Notes: generated by a model from the letters alone, not told the origin. DNA of 64,000 nt from Bradyrhizobium sp. CB2312 (GCF_029714425.1 NZ_CP121668.1:434001-498000), one strand, 5' to 3'. Positions 1 through 8,633 are shown, counted from the stretch's first letter. Numbers and translations are program-made.

Positions 1-654
1 TCGACGCTGGAAGTGGCCGCCTTCTTCCTCGCGACCGTCTACCTGCCGCTTGCCGACGTCATCACCTATTATCTCGCCGGACCCATCTTCGTCACCGCGA
101 TGTCGGCGATCTTTCTGGGAGAGAAGGTCGGCTGGCGGCGCTGGACCGCGATTCTGATCGGCTTCTGCGGCGTGCTGATCGCGCTGCGGCCGTCGGCGCA
201 GACGGTGAGCCTGCCGGCGCTGATCGCGCTCGGCGGCAGCCTGTCGTTCGCGACGTTGATGCTGATCACGCGCAGCCTGCGCAAGACGCCCGACATCGTG
301 ATGGCATCCTCGCAATTCATCGGCACGTTCTCGCTGGGCGCCGTGCTGTCGGCATTCCACTGGGTGCCGCCGACGCCGGGAAGCCTCGTCTTCTTCGCGC
401 TGGCCGGGCTCATCTCGGTCACCGCGCTGTTCTGCGTCAACCGCTCGCTCAAGCTCGCGCCTGCGAGCGTCGTGGTGCCGTATCAGTATTCGATGATTGT
501 CTGGGCTGTGATCTTCGGCTTCGTCGTGTTCGGCGACGTGCCGTCAATTGCCACCATCGTCGGCGCCGCCATCATCATCGGCGCGGGGTTCTACATCTAT
601 CTGCGGGAGCGCGATCTGGGGCGCGAGAGCGCGGAGGTGAATCCGCCGGTGTAG
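1..654 (+). CDS. EamA/DMT-family permease, 5' end cut by window edge
   Basis: The reading frame is open from the first base, so the start lies upstream of the window. The 217 visible residues consist almost entirely of hydrophobic helices, with short basic loops such as GEKVGWRRW, and end in a charged tail (YLRERDLGRE). This is the repeat pattern of the drug/metabolite transporter superfamily, inner-membrane exporters of small metabolites. Roughly the last six to seven of ten membrane segments are visible. The substrate cannot be told from sequence. A second EamA protein lies at 49251-50129 and is not adjacent. Confidence 0.85.
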   Translation, partial: STLEVAAFFLATVYLPLADVITYYLAGPIFVTAMSAIFLGEKVGWRRWTAILIGFCGVLIALRPSAQTVSLPALIALGGSLSFATLMLITRSLRKTPDIVMASSQFIGTFSLGAVLSAFHWVPPTPGSLVFFALAGLISVTALFCVNRSLKLAPASVVVPYQYSMIVWAVIFGFVVFGDVPSIATIVGAAIIIGAGFYIYLRERDLGRESAEVNPPV

Positions 655-661
655 CCGCAAC

Positions 662-815
662 GTCGTCCCGGGGCGCGCAGAGCGCGAGCCCGGGACCCAT
701 ACCCACAGGAAGTCGTTTTGCGAAGACTCGGAGTGGGTGCTACGCCTCACACTCCTCCCCGTGGTTATGGGTCCCGGGTTCGCGCTGCGCGCGCCCCGGG
801 ACGACAGCGGAGAAT
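662..815. repeat. Large REP-like intergenic palindrome
   Basis: The left arm starts at 662 with GTCGTCCCGGGGCGCGC and the right arm ends near 812 with its complement. About 38 of 40 bases at the outer ends pair, leaving a spacer of roughly 60 bases. It fills the gap between the EamA gene and the convergent acetyltransferase gene. Palindromes of this composition are common between genes in Bradyrhizobium. It could act as a bidirectional terminator or mRNA-stabilising hairpin; that role is inference. Confidence 0.8.
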
Positions 816-832
816 GTCGCGGCGTCTCAGGC

Positions 833-1426
833 CTACCTCATCCGTCTCGCGCTGCTCCAGCTCTTCAGCGACGACCACACGCCGCGCGAGAGGCGGAAGC
901 AGTCGACCGGCGTCGAGGAGCCCAGTGCCAGGAAGCGGTGCAGCTGCACGCCGCTCCACTGGAAGCCGCACTTCTCCAGCACCTTGCGCGAGGCCGGGTT
1001 GGTGACGCGCGCGCCGGCGTAGAGGTGGTCGTCCTCGAACTCCTCGAAGAAGAAATCGATCGCGCCGCGCGCGGCTTCCGTTGCAAAGCCCCGGCCCCAA
1101 TGCTCGACGCCGAGCCAATAGCCGAGTTCGGCATTGCCAGGGGTGGAGCAGTCGATGCCGACCATGCCGAGCGGGCCGCTGTCGTGCTCGATCAGGAACA
1201 CGGTCTCGCTGCCGAACTTGGACGTGGCCCGGATGAATTCGACGGCGTCGTCCTGCGAATAGGGATGGGGGAGGCGGCGGGTGTTCTCCGCGACGCGGCG
1301 ATCGTTGGCGAGCTGGGCGATGGTTCTGACGTCGGCGAGGGTCGGCCGCCGCAAGGTCAGCCGCTCCGTGGCGACGACGCTCGGTCTCGCCTCCCGCAAG
1401 GTCGCGCTCGAGAAATCCTGCAACAT
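833..1426 (-). CDS. GNAT-family N-acetyltransferase (RimJ/RimL-like)
   Basis: The protein has about 197 residues and the layout of the RimJ/RimL-type GNAT fold: TERLTLRRPTLADV near the N-terminus, the beta-4 strand LGYWLGVEHWGRGFATEA carrying the acetyl-CoA pyrophosphate loop (Q/R-x-x-G-x-G/A variant), and VTNPASRKVLEKCGF as the CoA-contacting C-terminal helix. These enzymes transfer acetyl from acetyl-CoA to an amine, often a protein N-terminus, but the substrate here is unknown. The ATG at 1426 is chosen; an upstream in-frame start at 1447 is possible. It lies downstream of rpmA on the same strand but behind a terminator, so it is probably a separate transcript. Confidence 0.85.
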   Translation of the reverse strand: MLQDFSSATLREARPSVVATERLTLRRPTLADVRTIAQLANDRRVAENTRRLPHPYSQDDAVEFIRATSKFGSETVFLIEHDSGPLGMVGIDCSTPGNAELGYWLGVEHWGRGFATEAARGAIDFFFEEFEDDHLYAGARVTNPASRKVLEKCGFQWSGVQLHRFLALGSSTPVDCFRLSRGVWSSLKSWSSARRMR

Positions 1427-1469
1427 GTCCGGCTCCGTGAAAGTCACTAAGTGAAAGTGAGCAAGTCAA

Positions 1470-1503
1470 AGAAAAGGGGAGGCCGGTTTCCCGCCTCCCC
1501 TTG
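1470..1503 (-). terminator. Rho-independent terminator of rplU-rpmA
   Basis: Read on the minus strand, a perfect 9-bp stem AAGGGGAGG / CCTCCCCTT (1475-1503) with an 11-base loop is followed by a T-rich stretch (TTTTCTTT). It lies about 75 bases past the rpmA stop, the right place and strand to end the ribosomal protein operon. Confidence 0.85.
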
Positions 1504-1578
1504 GAGCCTTCGATCTCTAGGATCTCTGGGACTCCGCCGGTTTGGTAGGACCCGGCGGACTCCAAATTGATCCACCGT

Positions 1579-1848
1579 TTATTCAGCCGCCTCTGCGATC
1601 GGGAGTACCGATACGAAGGTGCGGCCGTTGGCTTTGGCCTGGAACGCAACACGACCTTCGACCTTGGCGAACAAGGTATGGTCCGTGCCCATGCCAACGT
1701 TAAGGCCCGGATGCCAGGTGGTGCCGCGCTGACGCGCAATGATGTTGCCGGGAGTGACGATCTCCCCGCCGAACGCCTTGATGCCGAGGCGCTTACCCTT
1801 CGAATCGCGTCCGTTGCGCGATGAACCGCCTGCTTTTTTGTGAGCCAT
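1579..1848 (-). CDS. rpmA: 50S ribosomal protein L27
   Basis: The 89-residue protein starts [16 protein letters not shown] and continues with [11 protein letters not shown] and [11 protein letters not shown], the diagnostic L27 sequence. L27 is a large-subunit protein whose basic N-terminus reaches the peptidyl transferase centre. There is no N-terminal extension of the kind that needs cleavage in Firmicutes. The gene follows rplU on the same strand with about 100 bases between them, the standard bacterial pair, and a strong terminator follows it. Confidence 0.98.
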   Translation of the reverse strand: MAHKKAGGSSRNGRDSKGKRLGIKAFGGEIVTPGNIIARQRGTTWHPGLNVGMGTDHTLFAKVEGRVAFQAKANGRTFVSVLPIAEAAE

Positions 1849-1950
1849 GGCTCGTCTCCGAAATCCTGCGTAGTTCTAGGTCAATTCCTTGACGGAATCA
1901 TTTCAAAACGTCGCACGCATCAATTCGTGAATTGGCGTGATCGGTTTTCG

Positions 1951-2325
1951 TTACTCGGCGGCTTCCTTTGCCACCTTCTCCTTCTTCGGCCGCGGGCCCT
2001 TGGTGGGCTTGGCGTTATCCGTCAGGATCTCGCTGACGCGCAGCACCGTGATCTCGTCGCGGTAGCCGCGCTTGCGGCGCGAGTTCTTGCGGCGGCGCTT
2101 CTTGAACGCGATGACCTTCGGCCCGCGCTTGTGGTCGAGCACCTCGACCGCAACGGACGCGCCTGCGACCGTCGGAACGCCCAGCACCGGCGTGTCGCCG
2201 CCGAGCACCAGAACTTCATTCAACTGCACGATCGAGCCGACTTCGCCTTCGATCTTGCCTACTTCGAGAACATCATCCGGCATGACGCGGTATTGCTTGC
2301 CGCCGGTTTTGATGACTGCGAACAT
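1951..2325 (-). CDS. rplU: 50S ribosomal protein L21
   Basis: The start MFAVIKTGGKQYRV is the universal L21 N-terminus, and the ATG at 2325 is preceded by GGAGA. An upstream ATG at 2346 would add only seven residues with no family support. The body contains GKIEGEVGSIVQLNEVL and the basic KRRRKNSRRKRGYRD segment that contacts 23S rRNA. The C-terminus is a lysine- and alanine-rich tail, longer than in E. coli L21 (103 residues) and common in alphaproteobacteria. It is first gene of the rplU-rpmA operon. Confidence 0.98.
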   Translation of the reverse strand: MFAVIKTGGKQYRVMPDDVLEVGKIEGEVGSIVQLNEVLVLGGDTPVLGVPTVAGASVAVEVLDHKRGPKVIAFKKRRRKNSRRKRGYRDEITVLRVSEILTDNAKPTKGPRPKKEKVAKEAAE

Positions 2326-2656
2326 CGTTTTTGTCTCCGTGTTCAATCCCGGCCTCGCGACGAGAATCGTCCGGGCCGGCTTTTTGTCAGTCGCTATGGG
2401 TTTATCTGCGTTTTGTGCGGGTGGGAGTTATCCCTTTGAAAACCCACGCAAAAACAAGCGGCGCGAGAAACGCCCCGCGCCGGCTGTGGGACTTATAGCC
2501 GCTGGTCCCCGCAAGTCAAGGAAAACCGCCGAAACGGCCCGGATTTGAAGGATTTGGGCCGTTTCCACGGTCTCAGCGAATCTTGGCGCAAGCTGCAACC
2601 AACGAGTTCCCCCGCCGTTAGTCCCGCCGGAACAGGTATGCGGGCAAGGGCTCCCA
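2326..2656. promoter_or_regulatory. Divergent intergenic region between rplU and the ROK gene
   Basis: This 331-base stretch separates two divergent genes and must hold both promoters. No convincing -35/-10 pair was identified by eye. Several GC-rich inverted segments (for example near 2460-2500) could form leader hairpins for rplU, which is often autoregulated, but no specific element is claimed. Confidence 0.4.
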
Positions 2657-3778
2657 ATGGCAACAGACGAACTGGTCAATACGACGGGCATCGCCCAGCA
2701 CGGGGCGGAGCGGCTGCCGTCGGTGGACGTCAACAGCTTCAACCTCGAGATCAAGGACGAGGACGGTTTCCTCGGCGACCGCGCCAGCAAGAGCGCGTTC
2801 CGCGAGATCCTCGACCGCTGGCGCAAGCCGCTGCGCAAGACCGGCGAGGACCCGTTCGGCAAGGAGCCGTCGGAGAGCATCAGCAAGAAGACGCTGGACG
2901 CCATCCTGATCGGCGACGACACCGAGGCTTCCGCGGTGGTGCACAGCGCGATCGAGGATTTTGCCCAGGAGCTCGCCTACGTCACCCGCCGTTTCCTCAA
3001 GACCAAAGCCTGGGCCAAGACCGAGCGCATCGTGGTCGGGGGCGGTTTTCGCGATTCCCGGCTCGGCGAGCTCGCGATCGCGCGCACCGAGATCATCCTG
3101 AAATCCGAGGATTTCAAGATCGACATGATGCCGATCCGTCATCACCCCGATGAAGCCGGCCTGATCGGCGCGCTGCACCTCGCGCCATCCTGGATCTTCG
3201 AGGCCCATGACAGCATCCTTGCGGTCGACATCGGCGGCACCAACATCCGCTGCGGCCTGGTCGAGACCGGCTGGAAAAAGGCAAAGGACCTGTCCAAGGC
3301 CAAGGTCGTGGACTCCGAGCTGTGGCGTCATGCCGACGACGAGCCGACGCGCGAAAGCGCGGTGAAGCGGTTGACGAAGATGCTGAAGGCACTGATCACC
3401 GGGGCCGAAGCCGAAGGCTTCAAGCTCGCGCCCTTCATCGGCATCGCCTGTCCCGGCGTGATCAACGCCGACGGCTCGATCGAGAAGGGCGCGCAGAACC
3501 TGCCGGGCAATTGGGAGAGCAGCAAGTTCAACCTGCCGGCGAGCCTGATCGAGGGCATTCCCGAGATCGGCGAGCACGACACCGCGATCCTGATGCACAA
3601 TGACGGCGTGGTTCAGGGCCTCTCGGAGGTGCCGTTCATGCAGGATGTCTCGCGCTGGGGCGTGCTCACCATCGGCACCGGGCTCGGCAATGCCCGCTTC
3701 ACCAACCGCCGCAAGGAGGGCAACGGCAAGGACCGGGATTCCACGGAGAACGGGAAGAAAAAGGGTAAGAACGACTAG
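2657..3778 (+). CDS. ROK-family protein, putative glucokinase-type sugar kinase
   Basis: The C-terminal half starts with ILAVDIGGTNIRCGLV, the phosphate-1 ATP-binding motif of ROK/hexokinase-fold kinases, followed by FIGIACPGVINADG (phosphate-2 region) and LTIGTGLGNARF (adenosine region). About 185 residues precede this domain, beyond a normal ROK start, and are rich in basic and acidic residues. The cysteine zinc motif (GCxxCxC) of many ROK repressors and kinases is not visible. The C-terminus is a lysine-rich tail. ROK proteins phosphorylate sugars in the cytoplasm or act as regulators; kinase is preferred because no DNA-binding domain is seen. Confidence 0.75.
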   Translation: MATDELVNTTGIAQHGAERLPSVDVNSFNLEIKDEDGFLGDRASKSAFREILDRWRKPLRKTGEDPFGKEPSESISKKTLDAILIGDDTEASAVVHSAIEDFAQELAYVTRRFLKTKAWAKTERIVVGGGFRDSRLGELAIARTEIILKSEDFKIDMMPIRHHPDEAGLIGALHLAPSWIFEAHDSILAVDIGGTNIRCGLVETGWKKAKDLSKAKVVDSELWRHADDEPTRESAVKRLTKMLKALITGAEAEGFKLAPFIGIACPGVINADGSIEKGAQNLPGNWESSKFNLPASLIEGIPEIGEHDTAILMHNDGVVQGLSEVPFMQDVSRWGVLTIGTGLGNARFTNRRKEGNGKDRDSTENGKKKGKND

Positions 3779-3781
3779 GCA

Positions 3782-3825
3782 GCGTTTTCAAGCGAAGTGG
3801 ATACCGGTTCGCGTCAGGAAAACGC
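3782..3825. repeat. Short dispersed palindromic repeat
   Basis: GCGTTTTC at 3782-3789 pairs with GAAAACGC at 3818-3825 around a loop containing GTGGATACCGGTTCGCGT. This hairpin directly follows the ROK stop codon. Elements of this form recur between genes in Bradyrhizobium. It has no T-tract, so it is called a repeat rather than a terminator. Confidence 0.55.
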
Positions 3826-4056
3826 GCAAAAACAGGGATTCGGAGCCCCCGTTCCGACTTCGTCGGAACGGAAGCGGCGCCGGAGTAACCTTGACTGGTT
3901 AGGTTAAGGACCGCTTTGCGTTGCGGCGCACCGGCTGCACGCTAGGGTCGAATCGTCGCCTCACCCTGGCCGGCGAAGCCGCCCTTCCTGGCCAGCATTT
4001 CAATGAGCGGCACCGGGACCGCCAGTGTTTACCGCGTCTGGCGGTCCCACCCGTTT

Positions 4057-4920
4057 TCAGCTCCAGCCGATGCGATGAAAGAACGTCGCGATCTCCGCGG
4101 CCGCGCGATCAGGGTCTTCCCGATGCGGGAAGTGGCCGACGCCGGGAAACATCGCGAGGTCGAGCGCGCGGAAAGTCTCGCCGAGACGGTCGGTCCAGGC
4201 ATAGGGAAACAGCGGATCGTGCTCGGCCCAGCGCACGCCGGTCGGCACAATGATCGGCGGGAGCGGCCGTGCTTCGCCCTTCATCATCGCGACCCGCCCG
4301 GCATGCGAGGCCCGATAATGCGCAAAGCCGCCGGCGAGATTGCCGGGCTTGAAGAAATTGTCGGCGAAGGCGTCGAGGACGTCATCGAAGGCATCCTTGC
4401 GATGCGCCCAGCCCTTGAGGAAGTGGCTGATATAAAGCCGGCAGCTCTCCCGGCTCGCGCCGACCAGCGCCGGCGCCATCTCCATCTGGTGGAAGGACTG
4501 GTACCAGATGTGGTTGAGCCGATCGGGCGCCGCCATGCGCGGCCCGATGCCGGGATAGACGAAATCGAAGAAGAACAGCCCCGCCAGCCGCTCCGCCGCC
4601 TGCCGGGCCAGCGGCTGCATCACGGCGCCGCCGACATCGTGGCCGACGAGGCCGAATCGGTCGATGCCGAGCCCCTCCATCAGCGCCAGCATGTCGGCGG
4701 CATGGCCGTCCGGACCGTAAGCGCTATCAGGCTTGTCGCTGTCGCCGAAGCCGCGCAAATCGGGCGCGATCAGCATGAAGCGGTCGGCCAGGCGGGCCAT
4801 CACCGGCTTCCAGGTCAGCCAGAATTCCGGCCAACCATGCAGCAAAAGCAGCGGTTTTCCGCCGCCAGTGCGGACCACGTGGAAATTGGCCCCATTGGCC
4901 CTGACCGTGAAATGCTCCAT
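4057..4920 (-). CDS. Alpha/beta hydrolase of the epoxide hydrolase / haloacetate dehalogenase type
   Basis: The ATG at 4920 follows GGAGG and is preferred to the longer frame starting at 5022. The 287-residue protein has LLLLHGWPEFW (oxyanion HGxP motif), LIAPDLRGFGDSDKP, and GLVGHDVGGAV, where the nucleophile is aspartate rather than serine. Near the C-terminus GVGHFPHRED supplies the catalytic histidine. An Asp nucleophile is the mark of epoxide hydrolases and haloalkane/haloacetate dehalogenases, which form a covalent ester intermediate. The substrate is unknown. The protein is cytoplasmic with no signal peptide. Confidence 0.85.
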   Translation of the reverse strand: MEHFTVRANGANFHVVRTGGGKPLLLLHGWPEFWLTWKPVMARLADRFMLIAPDLRGFGDSDKPDSAYGPDGHAADMLALMEGLGIDRFGLVGHDVGGAVMQPLARQAAERLAGLFFFDFVYPGIGPRMAAPDRLNHIWYQSFHQMEMAPALVGASRESCRLYISHFLKGWAHRKDAFDDVLDAFADNFFKPGNLAGGFAHYRASHAGRVAMMKGEARPLPPIIVPTGVRWAEHDPLFPYAWTDRLGETFRALDLAMFPGVGHFPHREDPDRAAAEIATFFHRIGWS

Positions 4921-5056
4921 GGCGGTTCCTCCAGGGTTGAAGAACGGCGGGCGAAAGAGGCAGCGGATTTTCCCTTTTCGCGCCTTGTCTGGCCAGCCAT
5001 CCTCGCCTATTAACGCCCCCAACCACAGGGGCCGCAGCTCCTATATGGCGCCTTCA

Positions 5057-5146
5057 GGAGAGGTGGCAGAGTGGTTGAATGCACCGCACTCGAAATGCGG
5101 CATAGGTGCAAGCCTATCGGGGGTTCGAATCCCTCCCTCTCCGCCA
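5057..5146 (+). tRNA. tRNA-Ser (anticodon CGA)
   Basis: The acceptor stem GGAGAGG pairs with CCTCTCC; the G discriminator and encoded CCA follow. The anticodon loop CTCGAAA sits on a CCGCA/TGCGG stem and gives anticodon CGA. There is a long variable arm, as in class II tRNAs, and a standard GGTTCGAATCC T-arm. The 90-base length fits serine tRNA. The 3' end is probably the attachment site of the integrative element whose integrase lies at 6521. Confidence 0.97.
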
Positions 5147-5154
5147 GCTCATCG
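5147..5154. repeat. Left copy of candidate 8-bp target duplication
   Basis: GCTCATCG directly follows the tRNA CCA and precedes the left end of the IS. The identical octamer occurs at 6449-6456 directly after the right end. Confidence 0.7.
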
Positions 5155-6448
5155 TGTCCGGCCCGGAGACATAGGTCACGGATCGTACCTAAGAGATGGG
5201 TGACAACCTCGTGCCGAACGGGTTGTCGAGGGGTTGCAGGGTTTTCTGCTCCAGGTCGAAATATCCCAAATCATAGTGCATGAAGCTGACGAGCCAAATG
5301 CCGTCGTCGACCTCCTTGATGCCGAGCTTTTGTCCGGCCAGCACGGTGGAGAGATTGATCCGCTTGCGATGCAGGCAAAGCCGTCCGCAGGCGGTGACGA
5401 GTAGCTCGTGATCGTGGAACGGATAGGTCAGTTCCGGCAGGCCGGCATAGCAGCGCGTTGAGGCCAGGTAGCGCTCGGCAGGGCAGTTCATGTCGAGGGC
5501 CTCGTGGGGACGCTCGGCGTTGAACTCGCGGAGGAACGCGTCGAAGCGCTCCTGCTGCTGCAAGCTATTGGCGCCCGGCGGCCGAGTGGTTTCCTTCTTG
5601 AGGGTGAGGTGCATGCGCTCGTGGCGTCCGTTCTGCTGCGGATGGCCCGGCTTGATGCGCTCGATCGCAATCCCGAGCCGCAGCCACCACACCGAGAGCT
5701 TTGAGAGATTGAACAAGGCGTTGGGGCTGGCGAAGGGCACGCCGTTGTCGGAGCGGATGGCCAGCGGCAGCCCGCGCTCGCGAAACAGCCGCTCGAAGGC
5801 GGCAATGGCCGGCTCCTCGCGGGTGGAATCGAGCGCGTCGCACAGCAACAGGAAGCGCGAGGCATGGTCCGTGACGGTCAGTGGATAGCAGTAGCGGCCA
5901 TTGCCGAGCTTGAACTCGCCTTTGAAGTCGGTGCACCACAGATCATTGGGTACAGCGCCCGCGGACAGCGGCGTGGCGCGCGCGCGGTGGCGCGGCACGC
6001 CGCCGCGTTTGACCAAACCATGGCGATCGAGCACCGCATGAATGGTGCTTTTGGCGGGAAGCCTGACATCGCCGTCGAGCCGCCGGACCAGCAATTCACG
6101 GATCTTGCGCGCGCCCCAGTGCGGCTTCTCGGCTTTGAGGCGGACGATCAGGCCCTCGACTTGCTCCGGGAGCTGATTGGCATAGTGCACCGGCCGCCGC
6201 GAGCGATCGCTCAGGGCCGCCAACCCCTGTTCCTTGTAGCGATCGAAAATCTTGTAGCCGGTCTTGCGTGATATGCCGAACTCCCGGCAGACGTCCGTCA
6301 TGGCCTCCCCGTCCAGCAGACGGGCGACAAAGCGAAGGCGCTCTTCCATCACCGAACTCGCTTTCCACGGCATCCACACCTCCCGCAGAACAAAAGCGGA
6401 AAGTGTAACCCATGTGTCCGGTACGGACCGTTACCTATCTCTCGGGTC
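5155..6448 (-). mobile_element. IS481-family insertion sequence, apparently intact
   Basis: The element is about 1.29 kb and has one transposase gene. The ends are imperfect inverted repeats: about 31 of 41 positions match between the segment starting at 5165 (GGAGACATAGGTCACGG) and the complement of the segment ending near 6445. An identical octamer GCTCATCG flanks it. The outermost few bases of the two ends do not match well (TGTCC against GACCC), so the exact tips could shift by some bases. Its insertion separates the tRNA from the integrase gene. Confidence 0.85.
5189..6373 (-). CDS. IS481-family DDE transposase
   Basis: The start MPWKASSVMEERLRFVARLL is the usual N-terminus of this family, so the ATG at 6373 is chosen over the GTG at 6379. 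A helix-turn-helix segment (DVCREFGISRKTGYKIF) is followed by the integrase core with catalytic D in WCTDFKGEF, D in IRSDNGVPF and E in NGRHERMHLTLK. The order and spacing fit the DDE triad. At about 395 residues it is full length with no internal stop, so the IS may still be active. The transposase cuts and joins the ends of the element. Confidence 0.95.
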   Translation of the reverse strand: MPWKASSVMEERLRFVARLLDGEAMTDVCREFGISRKTGYKIFDRYKEQGLAALSDRSRRPVHYANQLPEQVEGLIVRLKAEKPHWGARKIRELLVRRLDGDVRLPAKSTIHAVLDRHGLVKRGGVPRHRARATPLSAGAVPNDLWCTDFKGEFKLGNGRYCYPLTVTDHASRFLLLCDALDSTREEPAIAAFERLFRERGLPLAIRSDNGVPFASPNALFNLSKLSVWWLRLGIAIERIKPGHPQQNGRHERMHLTLKKETTRPPGANSLQQQERFDAFLREFNAERPHEALDMNCPAERYLASTRCYAGLPELTYPFHDHELLVTACGRLCLHRKRINLSTVLAGQKLGIKEVDDGIWLVSFMHYDLGYFDLEQKTLQPLDNPFGTRLSPIS

Positions 6449-6456
6449 GCTCATCG
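6449..6456. repeat. Right copy of candidate 8-bp target duplication
   Basis: GCTCATCG is identical to 5147-5154. Removing the IS and one copy leaves the integrase start about 70 bases from the tRNA 3' end. Confidence 0.7.
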
Positions 6457-6520
6457 CATCCGACCGCCACTTTCGAACGCCGAAAACCTCGAAAAACAAC
6501 GCTTCCGGCCTGCCCCAGGT

Positions 6521-8422
6521 GTGCCAGTGTCGAAGCGTGTATCCACCAATGTAGTCCACGAAGTAGTCCAGCAGAAAAGGGCGTCCAAGGGCCCGGCGCG
6601 CTGGCCAAGAGGGCCGGGCCGGGCGCCAACTTATCTGGTGCGCCGGCTTTCCACGTATTTCTTCCAGATTCGGCCCCCCTCAAACCTTGCAGCCAGACTG
6701 CCGTCATGCGCTCCTATTCGGGTGCGTCTTGGGGTGCTTCCGCATCGTGAGGCGCAGCGGCGGGCGTCTTGGCTGGGCGCGCTGGCGCAGACCGGTTTCA
6801 GCCAGTGGAGAGGCGGGGTGAGTACTGACATGGGGGGAGAGATCCCGTGCAGCGACGTCGGGTTTCCGACGGGCAACAGCCCTGAGGAATTCCTGGCGAA
6901 CATGCTCGCCTTCCTCGAGACGGCGGCGGCTAAGATCGCCAATCCCCCGCCGTGGCCGGATTTCTCGCCTGACGTGCTTCGCGATATCGCCTCGATCCAA
7001 GAAGCGGTGCTGATCGAAAAAGAGGTCAGCAAGGGTGGAGCGGGAAATACAACGGTCTTGGCCCGGGCCGACCTGTTGCGCCAAGACGTCTGGAATCGTT
7101 GGCGGGCTGGCGCAGGAATCGCGCCTAGCAGTGAGCCGCTCTCAGACGTGCTCGGCAAGCTCACCGAAGTTGCCGACCGGCAACTTGCCATTCTGGAGCA
7201 GACCTCGGCGACGTCGACCAGCCGCAGGCCGCGTGACTTCAGGCCAGTGAAGCCGGCGCCCGCGCCAGCGGTCGCGGCGCCTAACGTCGAAACGTCGACT
7301 GCGCCCAAGTTCAGCGAGTTGGAAGACGAGTATTTCGAGCTGCGAAAGGCCGGAGGAGCGTCTGACAGTGCCATCAGCACGGGTCGGATGCGTGCGGCAA
7401 CCTTCAAAGCTCTTGTCGGAGATCGGCCGATCGATTGCTATTTGCCGATTGACCTGCAGAACTTCGTCAACGAGCTTCAGTACGTGCCGGTCGAGCTCTC
7501 GCGTGAAGGCGAAAACACCGAAGAGCTCCGGCAGATGGGGATCCATGCAGCGATCGAAAAGAATAAGGTCGAAAGCTGCTACGAGCCTCTGGCGCTGAAA
7601 ACCATCCAGGACGGATACGTTCAGACGGTGCGAGCTATCATCAACGGCGCCGTTGGCCTGCATCGACTTCGCAATCCGTTCGAGGGCTACCGAGTGCGTT
7701 GGCCGGACAACGCCAAACCTTCAGTGAAACGGGAAGCCCTCGACTACGAAAAAGTTGACAAGGTCTTCAGACTGGGTGTCGACAGCGGCTATCTGGATGA
7801 CGCGATGCTGGGCCCCCTGTGCCTTCTCTCGTCGCGCCGAATCGGAATCCTTCCGTTCATCCGGGGGAGCGATATTGACCGCAAGCATGGTGTCGACATC
7901 GTGCGCGTCAACGGCATCGTCTATGACAAAGAAAAAGGAATGTACAAACGCGTCGGCTTCAAAACAGAGGCCAGCCTGCGCTTCTTCGTGCTGCATGACT
8001 TCTTCCGCCGCATTGGCTTCGTCGAGTGGGCGGCCGCACAGGGCGATAATTTCATCTTCCGCCTGCTCGCCACCACGAGTGATCCGGGCGACGTTGCTTC
8101 GAAGCGCATAAATCGTCTCCTCAAGAAGGCCGGCGCGATCGGTATGAATATCGAAGTGGCACATTCCCTTCGGCACGGTGCCAAAGAGATGTTCATTGAG
8201 GAAGACCTCGATGACGAGGCGACTAGGCTGCAGATGGGTCACGAGTCAAACGACGTTCACGGCAACTACGGCCAGCAGTCAGCACTGCGCCGCAAGCAGT
8301 GTCAGGAACTGGCCAATTTCGAGCTGCCGAGGGAAATAGATTGGTCGATGTTCGAAGGCCTGGATTTCGAAGCCATGGCGTCCGAGCAGCGCAAGATCGG
8401 ACGTCCGAGGGCTAGAATTTGA
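6521..8422 (+). CDS. Tyrosine recombinase (integrase) of the tRNA-associated island
   Basis: The C-terminal catalytic domain carries the tyrosine recombinase set: Arg in LSSRRIGIL (about residue 437), His-x-x-Arg in AHSLRHGAKE (about 547), LQMGHESNDVHGNYG with the GH dipeptide and the nucleophilic Tyr (about 582). The N-terminal part YLVRRLSTYFFQIRPP resembles the DUF6538-type segment of large rhizobial integrases. At 633 residues it is longer than phage lambda integrase. GTG at 6521 is one possible start; the first 35 residues are uncertain. It would cut and join attachment sites at the tRNA-Ser 3' end to insert or excise the island. Confidence 0.9.
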   Translation: MPVSKRVSTNVVHEVVQQKRASKGPARWPRGPGRAPTYLVRRLSTYFFQIRPPSNLAARLPSCAPIRVRLGVLPHREAQRRASWLGALAQTGFSQWRGGVSTDMGGEIPCSDVGFPTGNSPEEFLANMLAFLETAAAKIANPPPWPDFSPDVLRDIASIQEAVLIEKEVSKGGAGNTTVLARADLLRQDVWNRWRAGAGIAPSSEPLSDVLGKLTEVADRQLAILEQTSATSTSRRPRDFRPVKPAPAPAVAAPNVETSTAPKFSELEDEYFELRKAGGASDSAISTGRMRAATFKALVGDRPIDCYLPIDLQNFVNELQYVPVELSREGENTEELRQMGIHAAIEKNKVESCYEPLALKTIQDGYVQTVRAIINGAVGLHRLRNPFEGYRVRWPDNAKPSVKREALDYEKVDKVFRLGVDSGYLDDAMLGPLCLLSSRRIGILPFIRGSDIDRKHGVDIVRVNGIVYDKEKGMYKRVGFKTEASLRFFVLHDFFRRIGFVEWAAAQGDNFIFRLLATTSDPGDVASKRINRLLKKAGAIGMNIEVAHSLRHGAKEMFIEEDLDDEATRLQMGHESNDVHGNYGQQSALRRKQCQELANFELPREIDWSMFEGLDFEAMASEQRKIGRPRARI

Positions 8423-8472
8423 CGATCGTCGGAGCGGCCGCGGCGGCGTGCTGTTTTTATCGTTGGGCGACA

Positions 8473-8497
8473 TAGGCGAGAGTCACCCTTTCGCCTA
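8473..8497 (+). other. Hairpin downstream of the integrase
   Basis: TAGGCGA (8473-8479) pairs perfectly with TCGCCTA (8491-8497) around an 11-base loop, about 50 bases after the integrase stop. There is no T-tract. It could be part of the integrase mRNA end or a longer leader of the retron RNA. Confidence 0.4.
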
Positions 8498-8633
8498 GGA
8501 CCTTTGCTGATGAAGCTACAAGCTGAAGTTCAGAGGCGTCGATCTGCAAGGTTGGCGACCCTAGGCAAAATATCCATGTGAATTTCCCAACGAGGATGTG
8601 GCGTCAGCGGGATGTGCTGCTATTGATGATCCT

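Noticed and set aside
765..1739. Minus-strand frame of 324 residues overlapping the GNAT gene and rpmA
   Set aside because: The sequence is arginine-rich shadow coding; the GNAT and L27 frames explain the same DNA.
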